A stretch of DNA of 64,000 bases from the NCBI GenBank assembly GCA_038049695.1, contig CP142452.1:53526501-53590500 (forward strand). The letters run 5' to 3'. The position numbers and the translations under genes are program-made. Under the pieces are notes generated by a model. That model was not told where the DNA came from. It did not search any database and saw only the letters and a program-made list of their open reading frames with translations. This document shows positions 49,101 through 58,663 of this stretch, in pieces; the first letter of the stretch is position 1, and each line of letters opens with the position of its first letter. The stretch comes from Cinnamomum chago (taxonomy: Eukaryota > Streptophyta > Magnoliopsida > Laurales > Lauraceae).

Positions 49101-52100
49101 TTTTTTCCCTCAATCCCAACTTCACACCAAAATAAGATCGGTTGTAGCAATTATGGAAGCAAGAAGGAAAAGTGAAAAGATGAAAGCAAGAGGGTGGGTG
49201 GTTGCTACTACACTCGAGACTAGAAGACATCCTTTCGTCACCGGCAATAACTTCTTGAAAGAGAAGAGAGGGATTTCGATACTCTAGTTTGGGGATGGAG
49301 ATTTTCTTATCTGTAAAACCCTCATGCATTCTCTTGTTTTTTGAAACAAAGGAAGAAAAATTGGCGGAGTGTCACTCGGTTGTCCACCCACACGTATCAC
49401 TGCCCACTCGGGGATTTGGACTTGTTGCCTCTGTCCATCTTCCACTAGGAAAGTGTTTGTTAATAAAATAAGAATCAGAAAATTCTTACATTGGTGCTAT
49501 TCTGCTATGATGGTCATCTCCCAATGTCCTTCCTCATCATTGAAAAGTCAGCATGGACTAAACTTCTTTTTCTTCTTTATCTTCCAATTTGTGCTTCTTT
49601 CTTCTTTGACCGGCCAGAGCAACTTCTTGAAGAACGAGGAGAGGAGAGAGGGATTTCGATAATCTGGTTTGGGGATGGAAGCAACCAAATGGGAGAAAAT
49701 ATTAGGAAGAAAGGGTGTATGGGTATTTTGGGAATTTAGGGAAAAATTGGAAGATATTTATTGGAAAATGCCAAATCTTACCTGATGTCCTGTTTTGAAA
49801 TGTAATTGGAAAACTTGATCCCTCTTTTGAAATCAAAATTTTTTTTGTCCTGATTTGAAATCTGGCAAAAACTTAAGCCCTATTTTGAAAGTTTCCCTTA
49901 AAAAAATTACAACCAGTTTATTTTTTTTCTTAATAAGTTGATATCTTAAACATATCAAACTATTCACAAATACAAGGGGAAAGATTCATGTGCATCCATC
50001 CCTCACCATATTACAGTGAAGGACAACGTAGTGGGGCCGACTTTATGATACATCCGAACCATCTACACACATGGGACCCTCTGAATTACACTAGACCCAT
50101 CAAGTTTTCACCTATCCGAATGGATTGGACCGTTGGATCAATGGTCAGATTTTATTCTTTAATATAAAGTCATTAAATTTGTGGGCCACGGATGAAGGAG
50201 TTAGAGCCATGGGATTGACCACAAACTTGATATATGGGCTCAACCAATATGCCCTAGGTAGGCCCCATTAAGTTGTCTCTCACCATATATTATGAGGGAT
50301 GGATGCACATGAATATCCCCCCTATATAATATGGTATATTCATCTTTGCTAAAATCCCTAGATTTGACGATTTGGATTGAATCTTAGGGAAAATGATTTG
50401 TATTTATACAACAAATGGAACGAATTCAATTGATAAGCGAATCTTAGAATTCATGTGAGTTGTACACTTTGACACTATCTCTATGACATCACACAATTCA
50501 GGCAAGAGTCAGGCTACCTACACACTCCATTTCCCTCTCTACACACTGCATTTAAAAAACAAAAAAAACAAAATCAAAAAATTCCTAAACTACCCTCGCC
50601 ATCTCCTTCCTTCTCTATCCCTTCTCCTCGTTGTCCACCGCCCACCCTCTCCCCTTCCTCTCCTCTCCCTCTTCCTCTCCTTCTCCCTCTATTTCCCTCT
50701 CTTTCCCTCTCCATGCTCGTCGCCGCCCGCCCACTCTCCTTCTCCCTCTTCCTCTCCTTCTCCCTCTCTATTTCCCTCTCCCCGCTCATCGCCGACCGCC
50801 GCCCGGTCACCCTCTCCCCTTCCTCTCTCCCCCTCACGGTGGACAAGCAAATGGAGAAGAATCAAATGCTTTGGATGTAAAAAAAAAAAAAAAAAATTGC
50901 CATTGAAATGGGCGAATCCGATTCGTTCGGCCCCGTGTCGCCGAACGAATGTAGACAATGGGTAGTTTAGGAATTTTTTGTTTTTGTTTTTTTTATTTTA
51001 AAATGCAGTGTGTAGAGAGGAAATGGAGTGTGCAGGTAGCAGCTCTCTTCAGGCAATTCTTCTGGAAGAGAATAGCAATGATCAAATAGCTTATTTTGTC
51101 ATAATTTCACTTTCATTTTTTATGTTTGGAGATAATTTAGTATTAAGGAAACCTCTTAAAATAAGAATTCATGGGGCTTTGAGTAGGTTTCAGGGGGAGA
51201 TATATAATAAATAAGCATAGTCACTGTTGTTAAATCCTAATATTCAATATGAATCCTACCCGGCTTTCTATGTTTATAGGACAAGAGTTTACATGTTTTT
51301 GAACTCCACTTTCATCACCCTTTTTTTATTTTGTTGTTTTATTCATATCGAAAAAACTCAAGAAGCAATTAAAAAACTGAATGTCCGCATTTTTTTATTT
51401 CCAAATATCTTTTAGAATTTTTCTCCAAGTAAAAAATGGTTGAAACCGGTGGCAGAGCCACATAGAGTTGAAGAGGGGCTTTATTTCCTTTAACATAGGA
51501 GAAAATATCTCAATTATATTTGGGTTCTTATGCTCTTTGCCCCTCCTGATACTGTTTTTTCCTTGTCTGTCTCTCCTCAACTTCTTTTTACCCTTTGTTT
51601 AATAAGTTTTACTGTCAAAATATATAAGGGCAATTTTGCCTTTTAACTTGTATAAAAAAAAACAACTCATTACACACAAGATTACATAGGTTCTTCTTAC
51701 TTATTTTATCCCTCTATTTTCTGCATGACAACTTACTAAGGAGTGCACGATGCATACTCATTTGAGAAGGCTTTAGTGCTCTCTTTTCTTTTTTTTTCTT
51801 CGACTTTATTGCGCTTAGAATGCAGGACCTCTTAAGTTTGATACTCATAATTATAACATTTTGAATGCTTGCCCGTTAAGTTGTGATTGGATTTTGAATT
51901 TTTAAAATTTTAATTCAAATTCTAAAAAAATTAGTTCTAATTATTTCTTACGTAAGAAATTTCATGTGGTTATAAATAGAAGTACTTTAGGGTTTTCTAT
52001 AGTAATTACATGCCCCAATCCATCAACCTTAGCAATTCAAAACTTTTTGTACTAACACCCATTTTATAACATTGAAGAAAATGCTTTAATTAGTTATTTA

Positions 52101-54115
52101 TTTATTTTTTATTTGTGACTATAATCATGTTCTCACAAGTAAATATGCTAAAATCATACAATTTTCAATTCTTCTCTACCCTTATGAACCCCTTATTAGA
52201 GCAATACAAATTCAACATTTTTATCTTTTCTGGCATGTAATCTAACAACTAATTTGTTGGTTAAAACTGCACACATGATTTCAAAACTTTGAAATTATGT
52301 TAACATGCTAATTTTGTTTAATTCGTTCTCACATATCATTTTTTTAATAAATATCACTCGCTGTAGTGCCAATGGTGAGGGACTTGGGTGGGTGTATGAG
52401 TAACTTACCTTTACCCAAAAAAAAAAAAAATCTCACTGAGATAAATTTTTTGTCCGCCACTAGCTGAATCAAACCGATATATCACTTAAGGGTCAAAAAA
52501 ATCCACCAATACATTAGGTTTCATCTTTGGCGATCCAATGTGGAAAACATGTTTGACTGAGACTCCACATGCACCATACAAACAAATAGAACTGCAACTA
52601 CAATCTTTTTAGATTTTTTTTTTCCTCCTTATGGGACATGATAAGAAAGGTATGGGACATGATAAGAAAGGCCAACTGAGAACTCATTCACCATGAGGTT
52701 TGAAGCAAAAGTAAAGTTCATTGCTCCCTTCCTGTCTTTATTTTAAGGGTGGGTTTGGATGTACCCAGATCTCAATAGGGGTTAACGGATTTAAGAATGA
52801 ATGATTTTCCTTTCAAAGTCAAACCGTGCATTTGAGATGGCAATAATCAATGTTAGGTAGAAACTGTTTCGCTCACTATGCAATTACTGTAGGCCTACAT
52901 TCATCATAGCTGCTGGTACAATACGTATTGAAAATGTTATAGAAAATATATCCCATCAAATGGGGGTTTTTTGAATTTCCTTGTTGCCCCAAAAGCTTGG
53001 CAATGTGATTTCTTGCATAGACTACCATGACAATAGTGAATTAGGACACATCCAACACAATTTTAAGCTGTCTTCACTCAGATCAAAGGCTTTAAGGCTT
53101 TTCTTCTCTTTATAAAATGACAAAACCTAAATCAGATAAATGAATAAATTGAAGAACATCACAAACCTAAAAACTGATAGCAAGTGAAACCCAGATCAAT
53201 AAACATTTCTATTTATAATTCTTTAATTTAAAAGAATATTCAGTTGATGAAAAGATAAAAAGGACACCGTTTTAATGTTCTTCTTTAACTGATAGAAAGG
53301 GTTTCTGATATGCAATGAAAAATGACTGTTGAACATTAAAGCCGTAAAAAGATCTTTCAGATGCAAAAGATCTACAACAAAGTACGACTTCAATAAAAGT
53401 GAAAACGGTGAAAAACGAAATTCCCAAATCTTCAACATGAAAAAAAAAATCATTTTCAATCAAAAAAAGAATAACTAGAAAAGAGAGAAAATGATAAATA
53501 AATAAATAAAAAATCATTAAATTGTGAAAAACCCACTAAGAAAAATTATACATAATCACAGCTCATAACATAATAATCATCAAAACTCAACCCAAACCAT
53601 GGGAAAAGCCCCATTTCAGAGAAGAAAAAAAAATGAAAAATATAACTATATGGGCTAAGAACACAAACAAAACAAAATACTAAATCTTCAAAGACCCACA
53701 TAGTATAATTAACAATAAACAAAACCCATATCACAAAAATCGCCAAGACTCAAAGCAAAGGAAGGAAAATCCAAAAATATCATCAGCCTAAAAAAACCCC
53801 AATAAATCTACTAAAGAAACAAAACCCATTTCCAACAAAACAAGAAAATCATCAACACCTACCCCGAAAGACAGAAGTCGATGTGGGGAACGCCGCAAAG
53901 GGCTTGACGTCTTCTTTTTCGTCCTCCTCATCGTAATCATCCTTGAAATCCTGAAAATTGGCCTCGAAATCGTCTTCAACATGCGATTTCTTCGGAGAAC
54001 TCTTCAAGCCGGTGCTTTTGGAGCTTTTCTTCAGGTCGGGCCACAGATAATCGGCTGTCAGTCGGCGAGATCGGGTCGCAGGAATCAAATCTGAGATGAC
54101 CGCTCCTCCACACAT
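33324..54115 (-). CDS. RAP2.12: Group VII ERF transcription factor (RAP2.12/RAP2.2-like), two exons
   Basis: Exon 1 is 54115-53863 (84 codons plus G) and exon 2 is 34189-33324. Donor CGGG|GTAGGT and acceptor GCCACAG|AAGG join in phase (G+AA, Glu) to give a 372-residue protein, close to the 358 of Arabidopsis RAP2.12. The N-terminus [20 protein letters not shown] is the Cys2 N-degron of group VII ERFs, which is oxidised and degraded in normal oxygen and stabilised in hypoxia. [13 protein letters not shown] and the acidic block ([15 protein letters not shown]) follow. The AP2/ERF DNA-binding domain is at about residues 111-167 ([19 protein letters not shown], with ERF-type Ala14 and Asp19; binds GCC-box/HRPE DNA), preceded by the KRKRKNQ nuclear-localisation motif. 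The acidic C-terminus carries [20 protein letters not shown]. The 19.7-kb intron is unusual and holds a 12.8-kb transposon. Paralogue identity within group VII is not certain. Confidence 0.9.
34218..37070. other. ERF intron, left portion
   Basis: No exon was recognised. Contains A/T homopolymers (about 34680-34710, 34860-34875), a segment at 34900-35040 with an imperfect repeat of CCTATTAGAGTGA, and a short direct duplication of TTTATTTATTTTTCGTAAAT near 36460-36520. The sequence around 35590 (GTGTGACACCGTATCA) resembles an LTR end, but no partner was found. Confidence 0.4.
37079..37262 (+). repeat. Left terminal inverted repeat of the composite element
   Basis: Pairs with 49712-49897. Landmarks shared in inverted orientation are AATCAGGACAAAAAAAA, TTTCAAAAGAGGGATCAAG, CATTTCAAAACAGGACAT and AAATTCCCAAAATACCC. 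Confidence 0.85.
37725..38760 (+). repeat. ~150-bp tandem repeat, about 7 copies
   Basis: The segment GGAAAACTCATGAAACAT...CTTCTAAT..TTAGATCTATG...CATAGATCATTCCAAC recurs with periods of about 147-155 at 37761, 37911, 38058 and 38213, then as decayed copies near 38370, 38520 and 38670. It lies just upstream of the BED zinc-finger exon, in the 5' region or first intron of the transposase gene. Divergence rises toward the coding side. Confidence 0.8.
39381..42448 (+). mobile_element. Solo LTR, Del/Tekay-like, 3068 bp
   Basis: It begins TGTAAAACCCCGACCCG and ends GGGGTCGCGACA, the near-palindromic termini of plant Tekay/Del-type chromovirus LTRs, which are characteristically long. A perfect 5-bp duplication, CTAAA, flanks it (39376-39380 and 42449-42453), and the hAT reading sequence resumes directly after. 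No internal genes remain, so it arose by recombination between two LTRs. Perfect target repeats suggest moderate age. It looks whole as an LTR. Confidence 0.88.
40745..40915. repeat. Cluster of GCTCGAGC palindromes
   Basis: Six copies of the 8-bp palindrome GCTCGAGC (around 40749, 40789, 40817, 40843, 40880 and 40901) lie inside the solo LTR, several as CGCTCGAGCGA or its variants. The chance expectation is well below one. Confidence 0.85.
44032..47196 (+). mobile_element. RTE-clade LINE, near full length
   Basis: A perfect 11-bp target duplication, GAAGGACTTGA, lies at 44021-44031 and 47197-47207; joining the flanks restores the sequence seen uninterrupted in copy A. The 3165-bp body has the RTE layout: endonuclease then reverse transcriptase in one ORF, ending IHIADPT and CCCCACCTAGTGGG, with a short 3' tail of TTTGG/TTTGA repeats instead of poly(A). 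The target is an intron of the hAT gene. The length fits a complete plant RTE. Confidence 0.93.
44144..47148 (+). pseudogene. RTE endonuclease-reverse transcriptase ORF
   Basis: The apurinic-type endonuclease runs from about 44330 ([47 protein letters not shown]). The reverse transcriptase follows from about 45830 ([58 protein letters not shown] with the catalytic Asp pair at 46378-46383). The C-terminal part has [27 protein letters not shown] and [10 protein letters not shown]. The ORF is damaged by a frameshift near 44545, stops at 44643, 45714 and 46567, and a small deletion of about 33 bases near 45790. It is inactive but recently decayed. Confidence 0.9.
48261..49711 (+). other. 3' part of the composite element
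   Basis: The hAT 3' untranslated region matches copy A (1623-2145) as far as about 48800. From there to the right inverted repeat lies ~890 bp with no counterpart on the left. It contains two similar segments, GAGAGGGATTTCGATA(C/A)TCT and GGTTTGGGGATGGA, near 49265-49300 and 49645-49680. No coding sequence was recognised. Confidence 0.5.
49712..49897 (-). repeat. Right terminal inverted repeat of the composite element
   Basis: Complement of the left repeat, ending GAAAGTTTCCC next to TTAAAAAA. It marks the boundary of the insertion inside the ERF intron. Confidence 0.85.
49976..50322. mobile_element. MITE with ~30-bp inverted ends
   Basis: ATTCATGTGCATCCATCCCT at the left and AGGGATGGATGCACATGAAT at the right are exact complements, with GGGG(A/G)(A/G)A outside. 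The interior shares a block (ATAAAGTCATTAAATTTGTG, GGGCCACGGATGAAGGAG) with the MITE at 28287-28609, although the ends differ. Non-coding. It lies in the ERF intron, 79 bp from the composite element. Confidence 0.75.
50506..51047. mobile_element. Mutator-like MITE, 542 bp
   Basis: Inverted repeats of about 95 bp: the left starts GAGTCAGGCTACCT...CACACTCCATTTCC and the right is its complement. Both continue through CTCTACACACTGCATTT and AAAAAATTCCTAAACTACCC. A perfect 9-bp duplication, TTCAGGCAA, lies at 50497-50505 and 51048-51056, the length Mutator elements make. The centre is strongly C/T-rich (CCCTCTCC motifs) and may be captured 5'-UTR-like DNA. Confidence 0.88.
51057..53862. other. ERF intron, right portion
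   Basis: AT-rich with no recognised exon or element boundary. A 22-bp direct duplication (GGGACATGATAAGAAAGG within it) lies at about 52635-52670. Confidence 0.45.
53863..54115 (-). CDS. RAP2.12: ERF-VII exon 1 (N-degron)
   Basis: Starts at ATG 54115 with Met-Cys-Gly-Gly-Ala, the invariant group VII terminus, so the start is certain. It ends at the GTAGGT donor. The exon boundary position matches other group VII ERFs, where a single intron separates the N-terminal part from the AP2 exon. Confidence 0.92.
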
Positions 54116-54424
54116 GTTTTAGAATATCGGTTGGAGAATCGGTATCGGGTTGAGAATGACTGGTATTTGTAGGAGTGAGAGAGGTGAAGATAGAAAATGA
54201 AAGAGAGAGAGGCCTTTTAGAGGGGAAGAAAAGTGTGAGAAAGAGAATCGATCGACCAAGGTGGGCAAGCGAGAGAATACGTGTCCACAGAGTCCGGATC
54301 TGTTGAGGTTTTAACCCACAGTGAGGTGACCGTGAGGGACGGTGCCAGCCTGCTACGCATACGGACAGCTATCTGTGTCCGTTGGTGGCGGACCGTATTG
54401 GTCTACCTATTGTTATCGTGGTAA
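54116..54424 (-). promoter_or_regulatory. ERF 5' UTR and proximal promoter
   Basis: On the gene strand the start codon is preceded by a C/T-rich leader (CTCTCTCTTTCATTTTC type). Only about 310 bp separate the ATG from a non-autonomous hAT element, so upstream promoter sequence has been displaced or includes that element. No TATA box was assigned. Confidence 0.4.
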
Positions 54425-55214
54425 TAGGCCTGTGAGTGGGACGTGTTGTAACGGATAAAAAGCGCGACCCGTCCCAAGCTTGAAAAAATAAGGCTTTTAA
54501 AATAATTTTAAATTCAGTGGGTTGGACTTGGACAATACATTTTAAAACTCGACCAAAATGAAACTGGGATTGGGCGGAAACAACCCAGCCCGTTTAAGCT
54601 CCGGTCCGGCCCGCTGCAAAGTCATTTAATAATAATTATTTATATATTATTGAAACTGCTCCTCACCAACAACAAAAAACGGTCAATTAGGTCTTAACCG
54701 ATCCTATATTACTTTAATTTGACTCATATAGGATACTCATTCTCATTCATTTCTATTGATTTTCTGATTTTCTATTTTTACTGGAAAAAAAAAATAGAAA
54801 AAAGTTTTAACTGTTCCTACATTACTTGACCCATATAGCCTATAGGATATTCATTTATTTCTATTGATTTTCTACTGTCACTGGCAAAAAAAAAAAACTT
54901 TAACGCTGCCATGTTGCTTATTACATTACATTGCTGGTCTCAAGCCCGAAAAAAATGAAGGTTTAAAGTTCGGTTCACACCAAGTGTCTGGTGATGGTAG
55001 GAATAATTAGAGAATATTTTGCTTATGTCCATGATCGGGCTAAGCCCAGGCCAGGCCAGGCCCTGTCCCAGCCCGGGCCCGTACAGGACGAGATTTGATA
55101 TAGGCCCGTTCAATTTAGGGCCAGGATTGGACAACACCCGGAGGACCCGTCCTATTTTCGGGACAGAATTGGACAACCTAAGCCTAGGCCCGGCCCGTCT
55201 CATTGACAGGCCTA
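54425..55214. mobile_element. Non-autonomous hAT element in the ERF promoter
   Basis: The ends TAGGCCTGTGAGTGGGACG and the complement TAGGCCTGTCAATGAGACGG are a common plant hAT terminal repeat. The flanks CGTGGTAA (54417-54424) and CGTGGGAA (55215-55222) match at 7 of 8 bases. The subterminal regions are dense in GGGCC/GGCCCG motifs. No transposase. It is 310 bp upstream of the ERF start codon. Confidence 0.85.
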
Positions 55215-55222
55215 CGTGGGAA

Positions 55223-56020
55223 ACATCAAGATCCGTCGTGTGGAAAATGATGTAGGAAAAAAAAATAGAGGATTTTATTGGAAAACTCCCGAAATACAGC
55301 AATTTATTTCGAAGGGTCCTGGTAAAATGTGCAACACTAATGGGGTATTCCGGCCACATTTCTATTTTTTTTTATTCCTACCACATTTCTATTTTTTTTC
55401 CTACCGACGGTAGCGTTACTCAAAGAAATATTGAGTGATGCTATCGTTGCTTTTCGCACCCTCTATAATTTCAAATACGTCCCCTGATTTCCATTCTTTT
55501 TCTATCATATCCTTCTCAAAAGTTGTACGTTGTCTCCAACTGAAGGCATGTACTTTCTATGGGCTTGTATACTCACTTTATTGCTCGTTTTTTATTTCAT
55601 TTTAGTGTTTGTTGATCTCCATTTAAGAGGTTTGTGCATTTATGCCTACTTTTACGGATTTACTTGAAAAAAATGAATATAATGTCTCATTTTTTATGCT
55701 TTTCCTTTTACTTTGGTATAGAAGAAGTTAGACAAGCTCACAGACAATACCACAGACATTTATATTGTTTATTGGTATTAAAAAAAATTTCAAATGGGGC
55801 CCACGTCCTGAGTCACTGGTGATTAGGTTGTTTTCTTTCGTTGGTTGATGAAATTCTTAAAAATAAATATAAAAATCTAATAATCATACCATATAAGACC
55901 CAATTATTAAGGATCACCGAGTGTCCCTCTTTAGCCCCTTGCAATCTCACACATCTTTGGTTAATGAGGCGTTGTTGGCATTTTTTTAGTTTGTACAGTA
56001 ATAATGCCTAAATATTTGGT
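55223..56020. other. Non-coding spacer
   Basis: AT-rich, with an imperfect duplication of CACATTTCTATTTTTTTT near 55355-55400. No gene was recognised. Confidence 0.4.
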
Positions 56021-56139
56021 TTTTTCTTTTTAATTAGGATGTCGGGTGGTGAGTTGATTGTGATTTTCCACTACGACGGGGATTTAAATTTGACATGATT
56101 CACCCGGTATATGAAGGTGGAAAACAGAACACTACTAGA

Positions 56140-56660
56140 AAAAAAGGTTTTTATATCGGCTAAAAACCGATATAAAAGACCTATTATATCGGTTTTTCAG
56201 TAAACTTCAAACCGATATAAGTACCTTCGATATAATAAACAACTATAACTGATATAATATGTGTATTATTTCATATCGGTTTTTTGACAACTGATGTCTT
56301 TTGAACCTGAAATTATAACACATATTACTGTAAAACCGATATAAAAAAAAGTGAAACCGATATAAAAAATATTTATAATATCGGTTTTCGGAGAACTGAT
56401 GTGTTTTGAAACTGAAATTATAGCATACATTACTGTAAAACTGATATAAAAAAGAGTGAAACCGATATAAAAATTATTTATAATATCGGTTTTCGGAGAA
56501 CTGGTGTGTTTTGAAACTGAAATTATAGCATACATTACTGTAAAACCGATATAAAAAAGAGTGAAACCGATATAAAAATTATTTATAATATCAGTTATAA
56601 AGGGCTTTGTTATATTGGTTTTTTGGGATTGTATTATATCGTTTGTTCTGTAACCGATTT
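56140..56660. repeat. Left subterminal CCGATAT array
   Basis: About a dozen CCGATAT/ATATCGG words in both orientations, partly arranged as a ~112-bp tandem unit (TTTTGAAACTGAAATTATAG in successive copies). The array pairs with that at the right end and defines the CACTA subterminal region. Confidence 0.88.
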
Positions 56661-56846
56661 AATATTATATATGCATTTTTTTTATCAAAAGAATTTGCAT
56701 TGCTGCAGTACCTATAAAACCTACAATACCATTGCAGTACACTGTACACCAATAAAACTTTGCACTATATATACAATGTGATCATATATATATATAACTA
56801 ATTAATAATTAACATAAAGCTTGACTAGACAAATCTCTATGGAAAT

Positions 56847-56882
<36 letters not shown>

Positions 56883-57276
56883 GTATCTACATTGTCTTCC
56901 ATGAGATGTACAAAAAGTTGGAACTATATATAAACAAAAAAACCAAAAGAACGTGATTTATATGGAGTATTCATGAACGTGATGGCCCACTACATCAGCT
57001 ACTTATATAATGATAATTAAGGCAAGACAATAGAAGGGTTTTAACATCAGCATCTGTGCAAAGTGATGAACAATCTGATGTTATCAAGACCATTAACTAT
57101 CATATGAAGCTCCTTTACCAGACCCAAGCAATTGATGAGCTTGTTTAAGATGGTAATAGGAAATAGAAGTACATGAGAATAATAATTGAATCAAAGGCAA
57201 TGGTGGGAGTAAGTTGAATGCAAATAGACAAGGGGAGGCTTTGTAGATGATGATCATGATGATTAATTAGCAGCTA
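56661..57276. other. CACTA interior, no captured exon recognised
   Basis: Contains a (TG)n microsatellite at 56850-56879 and an AT-rich stretch. Probably intron or 3' flank from the DUF1680 donor gene, but no exon was seen. Confidence 0.4.
56850..56879. repeat. (TG)n microsatellite
   Basis: About 15 uninterrupted TG units. Confidence 0.9.
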
Positions 57277-58663
57277 TCAAGAAGATGAAACATGCAGTAC
57301 CTCTTCAGTAGAAAATGACAATGACACCAGAAGTTGAGCATCTGAAGAAATGACAGGCTCTACATCTTGTTTTAGCATGATTTGTCCGGATAGCCAATTA
57401 AAAGAACTTGATATATATTGGATGATGTTAAGACCAGGAACATCATCAACTTCCTCAAAGTAAATGGAATCTCCTAATTTTGAAAATGACTCAATTCCTG
57501 CAAAACCATTTTTTTTCAAGTATGGAATCATGGCAAATGCCTAGAAACATCCATCTCAGAACATATAGAAAGTAGATATTGAAAGAATTATAACCAAGCA
57601 TGTTTGGGAATTTTTTCCCTAAAACTTGGGTGTACTTTACATCTTCATTCTGACGATGCTAAGTAAAATGTATGAATCCATCTCACTTATACATGCAACT
57701 TTTAGAAGTCTTTATGCTGCATGATACCAATGTTAAGAGTGTCATTATTCCTAAAAATGGGAGGCATGCTCCCTGTCTCGGACTTGTTGCTTCATGAAAC
57801 TTATAATTATTTTTAAATATGAAATCAAGAAGGATCAGACTTCTAGAATTTGAATACACATGTAAACAACCAAACATCATTGTACGAAAAAACATACTTA
57901 CATTTAGCCAAAAAGGGGGAAAAAAAGATAGGAAAAAAAAAACATAATTCACGAAGTGTACACACAACTACACATTATTATGAGAGAACTTAAGCAACAA
58001 AGTTGGATAAAAAGGCACAACCTATTCCATAACAACACCAAAATGAGTCAAATTGTGTTCCCCAACCATGATAACTGTGTGCCTTTGATTTTCCTCGTCC
58101 AAGAGGAAGCATGTAAATCATTACCCCAGGTTCTGTTCCCCTTTGTATGCTAAGGACACCATTTGTAAGGGCACGCTCATAATAATCCACATATGCCATT
58201 TCTTTTGTCCATCTTAATAAGTTGCGTGAAACCTACATAAAAACAATACAAGTCCCTATAAGTTAAGCAAAGTAAGAGAGGAAAAAAAATAGTTCAATGC
58301 TCTTACACGAAAACACAGATGGAAAAGGTCTCATACAGTATACAATCTAAAAACAATAGACATTCAATATGAAAAAAAAAACATGTAATTCTATTACACA
58401 AGGTCAATCCTTATGCATACAAAAGACACAGAAAAATATCTTAAAATATGCAATTGGAATGAATAGGATAAAACAGAATGAATGCAACTTGAAATAGAAA
58501 TCAATATCTGATTCTCAATTAAAAGTATGTTCACTTTATCCAGGCAAAAAAGCTATTCATGTCATGAAAAAAAGCAAGTAGACAAACCTTAAGCATATTG
58601 TAAGTAGTGCAGGATTCTTCGTTCTCTGTTTCTAGAGTAGTAGCTAAACGTTTTGGGTCTGAC
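57277..58663 (-). CDS. Captured DUF1680 / GH127 exons
   Basis: Three exons spell SDPKRLATTLETENEESC, VSRNLLRWTKEMAYVDYYER, ALTNGVLSIQRGTEPGVMIY, SYHGWGTQFDSFWCCYG and IESFSKLGDSIYFEEVDDVP. This is a contiguous internal part of plant DUF1680 proteins. It includes the EESC and WCC motifs, which correspond to the zinc-binding Glu-x-Cys and Cys-Cys (with the nucleophilic Cys) of bacterial GH127 arabinofuranosidase. The N-terminal barrel half and the C-terminal beta domains are absent. Reading frame and splice sites are intact across all three exons. Confidence 0.85.

Larger units (their letters stand above)
37079..49897 (+). mobile_element. 12.8-kb composite hAT-type element in the ERF intron
   Basis: Inverted repeats of about 185 bp, 37079-37262 and 49712-49897, begin GGGAAA(A/C)TTTCAAAATAGGG and agree at about nine bases in ten. 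The 8-bp direct repeat TTAAAAAA flanks them (37071-37078, 49898-49905), the length hAT elements duplicate. The interior holds hAT transposase exons in plus orientation, antisense to the ERF gene. A second, inner pair of inverted motifs (TCATGGAnGAAAATAnCGG, near 37262 and 48805) lies next to the left repeat but about 890 bp inside the right one, so the right side carries extra sequence. A solo LTR and an RTE account for 6.2 kb; without them the element is about 6.6 kb. Confidence 0.75.

Noticed and set aside
50483-50965. 160-codon Ser/Pro-rich ORF
   Set aside because: Lies across a Mutator-like MITE and its C/T-rich centre; overlapping frames on both strands are equally open.
52350-52430. SINE-like segment ending in an A run
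   Set aside because: Only a weak box A-like word (AGTGCCAATGGTGAGGG) and no box B.
57277-58663. A native DUF1680 gene at this locus
   Set aside because: Only a middle segment is present and it lies wholly within CACTA ends with a target duplication.
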